Of a stretch of DNA of 64,000 bases, positions 38,101 to 47,239 are shown piece after piece. The stretch spans positions 803,328 through 867,327 of the forward strand of contig CM021318.1 in assembly GCA_010645155.1 (NCBI GenBank), written 5' to 3'. The notes under the pieces are model-generated. The model did no database searches. It was not told the DNA's origin and saw nothing but the letters and a program-made list of their open reading frames with translations. The translations under genes and the position numbers were made by a program. The stretch is from Tigriopus japonicus. Lineage: Eukaryota; Arthropoda; Copepoda; Harpacticoida; Harpacticidae. The number at the start of each line of letters is the position of its first letter. The stretch's first letter is position 1.

Positions 38101-41100
38101 TTCTCTTTACCAATCACCATCCTGAACCTTGAACAGCATCTGTTAGCCTATGGCGGCCAATCTTTATCATAGGGTCTCTATTTGACAACAGTTTGCCCAA
38201 AGACTGCAGGAAAATCCAGGCTCTACTAATGAGGATCATGCATTCAGGTTCACTGAATTGACCTCATAGATCATAATGATCCATTCGTTAGGTCACGATG
38301 AGGTCGTCAGTTCCAAAGAGCTCTATTCAATGGATATGAATGAGGACGATTTCCTTTTCGAAATAATGGGCCTTTTACCATTGAGTCTTTTGAAAGTGGT
38401 GACCCTTCATTTGGACCAGGCCTTCTAGTACAAGGACCAGGCCTTGGATCTGGAAAGTAATTCTCATAATTGATCAATGCCAATGGAACTCCTCTGTTGA
38501 GTGCTCCACTTTGGTCCAAGTATTCCCCCCAACGGGCTTATTGGCTGTTTTGTTGAAAGAAGAAATAATGCCAAACTCTTTCGAAAGGTGGCATTTCAAA
38601 CATAATTTATGGATACATACAGAGAGCTCTTCGAAGAAGTGAATAAATAATGGTAGCAACTTTTGTTTCAGAAATTTGATTAGACATTTTATATTTCATT
38701 TGAAAAACTCTTATTTCGACAAAGGTGCAACTCGAGAAGGACTCAAGATGGGAACAAAATTGCAGGGTTCTCAAAAGATTGAAAAAGCTTGAGACGCTTT
38801 ATTATCCAAGCAATAGCCTCAAAGGCTCCAATGCTCAAGAACATTCATTATTCAAAACCTCGGTGAATGGCGGTTTTCTGTGCTAATTTATTATTCCCCC
38901 TTTGTCCTTATTGGCCTACCATTCATATGTTGTGTGTTCAGATTGGGTCAATCCAGGATTGAAACTCACTGTTTACGAGAGTAGCAATGCCCCAGATTGG
39001 ATTTTGAATGAAAACCCTTAAATGAATAAAAAATATGTCAGGTTATAGTCGATTTTCATATTTCTTGCTCATTATTTGATTTGATCCAAGACAGTTTTTA
39101 GAAAAAAAAATCAGGTGCATTTCAGTTATCGGGACCATGTTCAAAAGTAACAAAATTGCGTTTCTTTAAAAAACATTTACTATGATCACCATTTAGGATA
39201 GGTAAAGGGTCTCTAAAGCTAACGCACTTGCAGGGTTAAACAAGATGGAAATAAGACAATAGCCGAAAGTAAAATATTTATCCAAACTTTCTTTCTCCAA
39301 AGTTTATTAGTGTGCTCAGGGTTTCAGCCAAAATGACAAGAATTGGCTTCAAACGTTTTTGAAACTTTAAACATAGGAGTTTTACGGAAGCTTAAAAATT
39401 CGTCCGATCAGAAAGTAGCTCGATACTCAGGCTAAAAAGGACGCTTCACATTTTTCTTCCAAAGTTATCTTGAAATGAGCAATACGGAACATCCTTGCTC
39501 TATTAAGTAAACATGCACTTCTCTCAAAGGGAACTAGGAAGGAAGGAAACGATTTCCCTTGGGTGCTCTAACTAGGAATGGGTCCACCCATCAGTGTTGT
39601 CCTCACACTGGATTAGGTTCCTAAAGAGGGAGGTTCTTTTCTAATCATCATGCAACCTCAAATTGACTTAAGACTTTCTTGGAACTCGTGCAATCATTCA
39701 GTTGGGAAATTGAATAGTTCAATTGGGTTCTGGAACCTCTGAATGGATTTCGCCCTCGAGCCTTCAATCAAAGGAAATAGTTCAGTCTTCGTACATACAG
39801 CGAGAATCAGCAAATCTGTGCACGATTCGCGCCAATTTATCCATCTCTCTCTCTCTCTTTCTCATTTCGGACGACAAAAATACCATTTCACAAACGCTCC
39901 CAAATCATTTTGGGCTTGAGGCAACTTGGGTTTCTTGAATGAAAGAGCCAAAGGGAATGCCAAATTTTCATTGCTTATTGCTTCAGTTTGTTGATAAAGT
40001 GTTCCAAGTCTGTGGGTCTGTGAGTGATGAGCGGATATCAGTTTGGAATGTCTAATAATACCTCTCTCACATGGTCTACGATGGATGAGTTCCACTCTAA
40101 TGGAACATGGCGAGTTCTGGACCAAGATCGGTGATGTGGGTACCTTTGGGATCATATCCCTAATCCCCCATGTCATTTATCGTTTAAATTAATGAGGATT
40201 GCCTTTGCCACTAGATTCTCTTGGACACTACATGTTGAACGTACTTCTCATAATCAATTCGTTAACGAGACGTCACCAAGACTGAGCACATTGGGGAGGC
40301 CAATTTCACTACAGCAAACCTCGAAAGACATTTCTCTCAGGGGGGTTTTCACTTTGTAATGAAAAAACATTAGCTTAGAGAATGCCCGTAATGCAAGTTG
40401 TGGAAGGCTCAAAAGCATCTATGGAACCTTAAAGTTAAATCCTATGGAGGATGCCTATGTATCTATTAGGTCTTTTGCGATAAGAATTTTCCGTGTTTCT
40501 TTAGATAAAGATGATTTCGATTTGGTTGTACCTTTGCCTGAGAAGAGTCGTTTTGAAGGCCATGTTGACATCAAAATTTAGTTCCACTGCGTCTTTTTGA
40601 GAAATTGGAAGAGAAATCGAAACTCGCACGGAAATAGTCCTTACATGAAAAGAGTTTCCGGTCCATTTGGTAGACTCATCTACCATTGATGCGAGCAGAG
40701 CGAGAGTGATCTTGGAAATGATCTCACGAGAACCTCTCATTCGTCTCGTTCTTTTTTCCACGAAGAATTGCATTTCTCTTCTTCTTTCTTCCGTTCTTTA
40801 TCCCACCTTACGTACTTTGGTATTTCCATAGTAGATCCGTATTCTTGTTCCAAATGTATCCACAATTGGCGTGCAAGCCAGTAAATGGAATAGCGGAATT
40901 GCATGATTGTTTGATAGGCAATTGTGGGTGGTGGTTGAAGGAGTAGTCGTGGTACTTTTGTTGTGGGTGATGGTGGGATGTATTGTTTTCTCATGGAATG
41001 CGGGAAAGAACGAACGACGGCCTTTGATGTTCGTTGAAAATGGAATGAATTGCCGGCGGTTTTGTCTAGGGAGGAATATGGCATACTCTGGTTCCCACAA

Positions 41101-43107
41101 TGGGGTTTTGGCATACTCTTTAGGCATTTCCGAGAAGTATAGAAGTTCATATATTCAATATTAAAATGGATGCATTATTTGTTGGTGATTACATGACTTA
41201 GTTCTAGCGAACAATCTGAATGGATTTGTGTTGCAAACTATATTGAATGGACTTGTCTAATGATCTTTAAGTGCATCTCTCTTGCAAAAACAGAAAAGTA
41301 CTTAAAAATATCGTTTTTTTAGTCCCAGGACATGCAAAGAAGAATGCGCAAAACTTGCTAATGTTACAAATGAATGAGTTTGTATTTGAAATGAAATGTT
41401 AAACATTTCTTCTGCTTTCTTATTTGGTCTCGAATCCTGTAGACCGAGATCATTTAAATCATGACCTTACTCTTAAAATTTAGGTGGTTTACTCAACCAC
41501 CAAAATCCTGTGCATGTACTCTTAAAATTATAGTGCTCCATTTAACCTTAACACGGACCCAACACATGCCCAATTTCCAAACGCAATAATTAATTGATTT
41601 TTATTTGTAAATTGCATCTTTCGTTAATGGCGTCGTAGTCCAAATTATCGTAGTAGGGTAAAAGTAAACAATGTGAGGTCCGGACGAAAGAACGAACCAG
41701 TGTTATCAGAACTTTTCGAAGTAGTCATGCCAAAAATATTTCTTAAAAAAAGTGTCAGATTTGGCAAGGTAAAAACAAATTGTGTTATTGCCATCCACTG
41801 GCACTTCAGCTTACAAATCTAGAAAAATTTGAAGGCGTTTCAGAAAGAAACTTTTCTCTCTACAAGAATGTTAAGATCATAAATGATCATAAATAAAAAC
41901 TATTGATTGGAGGTACCTGGCAAAGCTGCTTTACCGTTCTTTCTTGCAGACCTCCCATTGTCACCGGTGCGGGAAATCTGCGAAATGTTCAATGCCAGAA
42001 CTACCTCCACAAGTGAAAATGTACAGCAATTGTAATTTGCAATTGAATAACGTGAATTGGTTCAAATGCAATTAATTATAATTACCAGTACGTTGATCTC
42101 AAATGTGATTGATCACAAGTAATAGGAAATGTAATTGCAATGCGTAATTGTAATTTCAATCCCAATTACATCACAGGTCTTGATTTCCAATGGTTCCACT
42201 TGGGATCAGTGTCTCCAAGGGATTCGAGAAGAAAGAAAAAATGCAGTGCTTGGAGCTTGGAAGAAAATGCAAGACAAGTAATGTAAACCTTGCAAGTATA
42301 ATATATTTGTTGAAATACATTCATGTAACATGCACTTTTTCTTGTGTTTTCTCTTCCTCCTTGGTTCCTGTTGCGTACTCTCTTATTTCAGTTCTCTAGT
42401 TTACTCCACCATGGACTGAACCTGGAGCAAACGCATGCCTAATTTACAAAAGCAATTATTCAACGTGATCATTGACTTTTAGACTAAATGTAATTCTGTC
42501 GTGTAAAATTTGTCGTTCCTCAATTTCCAAAAAGAGGTTCAGAGAGTAGATTTAAAAGGAGCTCCGATTCGCCCCATGAGTTACGAGACGTCACGAATAT
42601 CGATTGGTCAGTGTGACTGTCTGGAAAGCGCTTCAGTCCCATTAGACCTTTTTTCATCAATTTCAACACACCGCTCCACACAAAACACTCTCATTAATCT
42701 TGTTTCCAAAAACACTCATGAATTCTATAGCACCATACAATCATCTTTTTTCAATCTTGCTCGCAATCTCTTTCGTTTACAAGAGATTCCCAACCATTAT
42801 TCGGGACAGCCAATTTTTGACTTGGACTTTCCTTGTCTGAAAGAGATTGCCCCTACCAAGAGCAGCTGTTTTATGGTTTGTTTTGCTGGAAGATTTATGG
42901 CGACAGTCCACCGACAAAGCCTTCTTTTGAAGTCTATCCCCACTCTACTCTTCTCCCTGATCCACGAAAAGAACGAGACCCAAGCCAGGGGAGCAAATCC
43001 TGGCTCATCTCTCTATGATCATTAAACATAAGAAGAAGGAGCCATGTTCAAAGTTTTACATATTTTAAGTTTTGCTTGCTAGTCTACGTCGAGAGTGTTC
43101 AGGGAAA
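35119..43107. other. Gene-poor region between the composite element and the chimeric integrase gene
   Basis: No gene is firmly supported. There is a poly-C tract at about 35199-35211, a CT-rich tract at 39846-39862 and an AATTG/CAATTAC-rich cluster at 42025-42175. Two open frames deserve note: a minus-strand frame from ATG 41127 down to a donor-like site near 40813, and a plus-strand 171-codon frame at 42510-43025 just upstream of the chimeric gene. Neither has a domain I recognise. Confidence 0.5.
42025..42175. repeat. AATTG / CAATTAC-rich low-complexity cluster
   Basis: Roughly ten occurrences of AATTG, AATTAC or their inverses within 150 bp, including GTAATTGCAATGCGTAATTG. It reads as a degenerate short-motif array. 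Confidence 0.5.
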
Positions 43108-46100
43108 ATGGGTTCCGTTTCTACTTGGAGAAAAGTAAGTTTAGAGCTATTTACAAGATGTTATGTTGCTGTTAATCATGGTGAGGCTAGATGCAGAACC
43201 AGGGAAAAATCTTGATGAAAGAAGGCTTTCAGAGAGCCACTCTTTGTGTAGGTGGGTACTTGGATGAAGAGAATTATTGCCAAAAGAAGGCTCTGCTGAT
43301 ATGTTGATATAACACTAGATTTCCCGGCCTTTGGCTTGATCTCCTCGACAATATGCCTTCAAAAGCATCAAACGTGCCTCCAAGAGAGTTTCAAACCACT
43401 CAACTTAAACATGTCTTTTCGATTTTATTTACAAAGTGTGCTGAACATCACAAAACTTACGTTTTTTGTTTTCAAAATGGCCTTCAATCATTTTCATAGC
43501 TTTGTTATTGGACAAATTCACCACCGTTAACCCAACCTGATGTACTGTATATGCCTGACCAAAAAGTCACCTCCGTCTCCAAAACGAATTTTGTGCCGGC
43601 AATTTTTCTCGGATGTAATAAGATTGCTTGGATTTTTGATGAATAGTTTTCAAAGCTGAATGTGGTTTTTCTTTTTCAAATCGAGTAAGGCATTTGAACG
43701 TTAAAATACTTCAGAGCAAGCAATGTAAAATTTTGTGCTTTGGGAGTGCATTCTTATAGAACCATTCAACCTCTGATAACTTAATTAATCCAGTAACTAT
43801 CGCTTCTGACACTACCAAAGCCATTTAAGTCGAGTTGTGCAATTGGTCGGGATATGAATTCATTTATCTCTCCTTTCAGGTAGAGTGCGGGTACTTTGGA
43901 CCCTTTACGGTGATTCATGACGACGTGGTCGAGTACAGGATGGTAGTAACTTTGTTCGACCCTTTTTCCCATTGGACTCTAGCCGATTCCATCCAGACCT
44001 TTAGTCATTCGGACGTGTTTGGCGAATTCGCTGAGTTTCTTTTGAAACACTTTTGTCTCTTTGGCTTTACACCTTGCTCCATCATCAACCACTCCAATCA
44101 ACTCTTCGATCTACAGCTCTTACTCAACCAACTGCAGATCAAAATTGATACATGCGGTTGGTCTGATCTGGGTCTACCCGCTGATTTTATTACACACGAT
44201 TCAGAATCGAAGACCTCTTTGGAGCTGTTCGAAGAGCTAACACAGTTCACGCAAGACTTTCAAGTCAATTGGCATCTACTTCTCCAATCCTGGTTGTTCA
44301 GGAAGAGGATCGCTCCCGTGGATAGCGACGAGATATCGCCTTTTTCCATTGTGTTCCAACATGATCCTATCAATTTGGATGTGAAAGCCAAGCAAGAGAC
44401 TGTTTTGATTGAGAACCGTCGGCGTATGATCAAGAATCCGAATCTCCAATGCCGCCATTGTGAAGAGGTGTTCACGTCTCGGATTAGTTTTCAAATTCAT
44501 CAGAAGCATCATTTGGATGCAGCCCGAGAACGTGGAAAGGCTCAAGGCGAGAAGGCTCAAGATAAGCCACCAAAATATCCTCAGAAGTTGACAAAAAGAG
44601 AATCAGGCTCCGAAGGTGACGAAGACCACGATGACGAAGTTTTTGATGTCTCTAAACGATCTTACCGCTGCCGAAGAAGAAAAGGATTCCATGCCAAAAT
44701 AATAGATCCCTCGGCCCGAATAGCAAAGCTAAGTAAAACGCCTCTTGTCACCCGATCCATTACCAGAAATGCACAATCAGACGCCTCGGAGGTCAATCAA
44801 GTGGCCGAAAACACATTGAGAGCAGTCAAAGCATTATTGGCCGCGACCAAAACTGAACGGAAAAAGAGAGGCAAATATACGAAGTTTGATCTGGAGATGC
44901 GCGATGAGATCGCTCAATATGCTTTGGATCACGGTGTGGAGAGTGCTTGTCAAGAGTATTCTGCCCGTTTTGAGTTCGCCATTCATGCATCCAGTGTGAG
45001 AAACTATATAAAAGCCCTTGAAACTTTCACGCCAGAATTGCGTGAACAAATTGGCAGGTTTGTTTATCAATATGGGTTTGATAGATGCCTTAACGAATAC
45101 AATCAAACTCGACCAGACCTAAATTTGAACCGTTCGCTAATGCGTCAGTTCAAGCGGGTCTTTTTGCGAAAGTATCCGAATCTTGAATTGGATATCGAAG
45201 ACGATGACGAAGACGAAGAAGAAGATGACGAGGAGGAACACGATGATCAAGCCACGAGACTCAACCGTCCTAAGAGGCTCTTAACGGTGGAACTTCGCGA
45301 CGAAATTGGGCAATATGCATTTCAGCATGATACTTACCGGGCTGTCGAATACTATTCAACAAAACTTCAGTTTCCCCTCAGAGAAGCCGCTGTCAGAAAG
45401 CTCAAGAAGGCCTGGGTGGCCAAGACCAGTCAAACTCAATACGTAGTAGATAATTCCGCCATGAATCAGGTCCAAATCCCTAGGAGTGAACACTACCACC
45501 ATCAAGAACAACAACAACAACAACCGCAGCAACATGTGATAGCTGTGCAAATGCCTGCCAATGTCATACAAACCACCCAGGTTGTGGGCTCTGATGGTAC
45601 AACTCAATACGTTCAGTATCCGGTTGTTGTGGCCACAAACCCCACAGACTTTTCCAATCCAGCCATGTCCCAAATGCAAGTGTTGCAAACCAGTCAGAGC
45701 TCAAATGTGTATGGGGGCATACAGACCCATCCCACACATATGGCCAAGACCACCGCAGTCGTACTTGGCGAGCAAAGTCAACTGTCTTACATTGCGGATC
45801 CTAATTCCATCCCATTACAGCTCACTACAAGTGCACACACCACGCAGCAGCCGCTTCCTGGAGCAACAAATGGCAAAAGAATGCCCTCAAGCTATGAAAC
45901 ACCAGGAATAGCCTCCAATCCCATGGAAGTTGTCGCTGATCCAGCCGTTCAACCACCCGTTCAAGACGAAAATGTAGAGTCCAAGAAACCAACTAAACGT
46001 AAATACAGAAAACGCGCCAAAATCAAAACACGCTCCAGTACGGCGAAAAAGAGTAATCTTACTGAGAACACCAGCAAACGGGGCCAATACACTTCCTACG

Positions 46101-46522
46101 ACCCTCAAATTCGAGCATCGATCGGTAAATATGCTGTGGAACACGGAAATCAGCAAACCATCGATTATTTTCATCGGAAACATGGGTTAGATTTACCAGA
46201 ATCCACTGTCCGAGGTCTCCGGGATCGGTACCTGTTGCAGAGTCAAAAAGGAGAAGCTGCGGAACTAAAGTTTGGACCCCGAGGTCGTCCCATGAGGTTA
46301 GGGAAATATGATGAAATCGTTCGAAAATGCATTCACGACCTCATTGCCTCTGGTGAGAAGATGTCTACGTTTTTAGCCATTGCAACGGCGAAACAAGTGC
46401 TGCAACAAAATGATCCCTCAATGCTTATAGAGAATGGAGGGAAAGTCAATTTGAATCCGGTGTGGGCCAAATCGTTTCTAAAACGGATTGGTGTAAGCAT
46501 ACGTAAGAAAAAGACTGTTTAG
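43108..46522 (+). CDS. Chimeric domesticated transposon gene: integrase core, C2H2 finger, HTH repeats, CENP-B-like module
   Basis: Predicted protein of about 889 residues in two exons, 43108-43134 and 43880-46522. The first nine codons MGSVSTWRK end at a strong donor AAA|gtaagt; the acceptor tctcctttcag opens phase-0 VECGYFGPF. Joined, STWRK-VECGYFGPF fits the start of a retroviral-type integrase core. Residues 10 to about 180 follow the Ginger/gypsy integrase plan: GPF, then VVTLFDPFSHW with the first catalytic Asp. IINHSNQLF stands where a second Asp is expected (lost), and NWHLLLQSW with SPFSIVFQHDP resemble the GIN1 C-terminal core. Then come one C2H2 finger (about 198-220, CxxC and HxxxH), four HTH-like repeats (337-391, 392-443, 475-525, 742-795), an acidic block (about 448-466), a Gln-rich stretch (about 545-558) and a C-terminal RGRP/WAKSFLKRIG module (808-889). 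I infer a nuclear DNA-binding protein without integrase activity. Extra 5' exons are possible. Confidence 0.8.
43135..43879 (+). other. Intron of the chimeric gene
   Basis: Begins gtaagt and ends tttatctctcctttcag. I see no H2C2 zinc-binding segment of an integrase in it, so that part seems to be missing or lies farther upstream. Confidence 0.6.
43880..46522 (+). CDS. Main exon of the chimeric integrase/HTH gene
   Basis: 2643 nt without a stop until TAG at 46520-46522, by far the longest coding exon in the window. The open frame extends leftward to 43835 only through intron sequence, with no ATG and a TAA shortly upstream, so the acceptor at 43879 marks the true start. Base composition is ordinary for the window. 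A possible AATAAA poly(A) signal lies at about 46891. Confidence 0.88.
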   Translation, partial: VECGYFGPFTVIHDDVVEYRMVVTLFDPFSHWTLADSIQTFSHSDVFGEFAEFLLKHFCLFGFTPCSIINHSNQLFDLQLLLNQLQIKIDTCGWSDLGLPADFITHDSESKTSLELFEELTQFTQDFQVNWHLLLQSWLFRKRIAPVDSDEISPFSIVFQHDPINLDVKAKQETVLIENRRRMIKNPNLQCRHCEEVFTSRISFQIHQKHHLDAARERGKAQGEKAQDKPPKYPQKLTKRESGSEGDEDHDDEVFDVSKRSYRCRRRKGFHAKIIDPSARIAKLSKTPLVTRSITRNAQSDASEVNQVAENTLRAVKALLAATKTERKKRGKYTKFDLEMRDEIAQYALDHGVESACQEYSARFEFAIHASSVRNYIKALETFTPELREQIGRFVYQYGFDRCLNEYNQTRPDLNLNRSLMRQFKRVFLRKYPNLELDIEDDDEDEEEDDEEEHDDQATRLNRPKRLLTVELRDEIGQYAFQHDTYRAVEYYSTKLQFPLREAAVRKLKKAWVAKTSQTQYVVDNSAMNQVQIPRSEHYHHQEQQQQQPQQHVIAVQMPANVIQTTQVVGSDGTTQYVQYPVVVATNPTDFSNPAMSQMQVLQTSQSSNVYGGIQTHPTHMAKTTAVVLGEQSQLSYIADPNSIPLQLTTSAHTTQQPLPGATNGKRMPSSYETPGIASNPMEVVADPAVQPPVQDENVESKKPTKRKYRKRAKIKTRSSTAKKSNLTENTSKRGQYTSYDPQIRASIGKYAVEHGNQQTIDYFHRKHGLDLPESTVRGLRDRYLLQSQKGEAAELKFGPRGRPMRLGKYDEIVRKCIHDLIASGEKMSTFLAIATAKQVLQQNDPSMLIENGGKVNLNPVWAKSFLKRIGVSIRKKKTV

Positions 46523-46924
46523 AGCGATCTTTTTTATTAGTTCTAAGGAAATTACCATAATACAAACTACGTTTAAAAGGTAATTGTTGGAACAATGTGT
46601 CAAAATATAAGTTATGTATTTGACACTGAAAATATGTGTTATCACATTTTCTTGTTGAGAGCAAGCGCTTCACAATATCGCTGAGATTTTGGTTGGTAGG
46701 AAAATTCTAATTGACGACATCCTTACCCATCCAGCAAGGCCAGAAGTGTGTCTTGGAATGGATTTGTGACGAATAATTATATGTTTGGGTCTAAAACCAA
46801 AGACCAACTAGAGGTGATAGAAAAGATGGTCTTCGCGAGCGAAGAACCTCTCTAAAGCGATACTATGTTCCATGGGTCCATTTGGCGTTATAAATAAATT
46901 TCGAGCATCCTAAAATTTAAGATA

Positions 46925-47239
46925 TTAAGTTGTTTGGTGGTAGATTTCCGGCGATTGTTGCTTCATCGACTCGAGATTACAACTGTTGTCGGTTGCGGCA
47001 CCGTTACATGTGGCTGATGGGGGAAGTGGTGGAACAACGACGGGATGGGGTGGAGTCAGGCCTGCCGTTGGGGGTGGTGTGGTTAGATCACATTGAGGAG
47101 GTGGATGAGATTCTGACAACAGCTTTCCATTGGTAGTATACATAAGGGGCGGATACGCGTCATGGAGGATGTGTGGCATGGTCATCCGGGTCTCCATGCC
47201 CCTTTGGGGTGGGTTAGGTGGCATGACATCTACAGTTAG
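46925..47239 (-). CDS. ESRP: ESRP exon 11 (terminal, alternative C-terminus)
   Basis: 315 nt, acceptor tccctttgtag before 47239, ending TAA at 46925-46927. Encodes [20 protein letters not shown] and a Pro-rich tail. Phase 0 matches exon 10. A candidate poly(A) signal on this strand (plus-strand TTTATT) lies at about 46534, so the 3' UTR would overlap that of the chimeric gene. Confidence 0.75.
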   Translation of the reverse strand, partial: LTVDVMPPNPPQRGMETRMTMPHILHDAYPPLMYTTNGKLLSESHPPPQCDLTTPPPTAGLTPPHPVVVPPLPPSATCNGAATDNSCNLESMKQQSPEIYHQTT

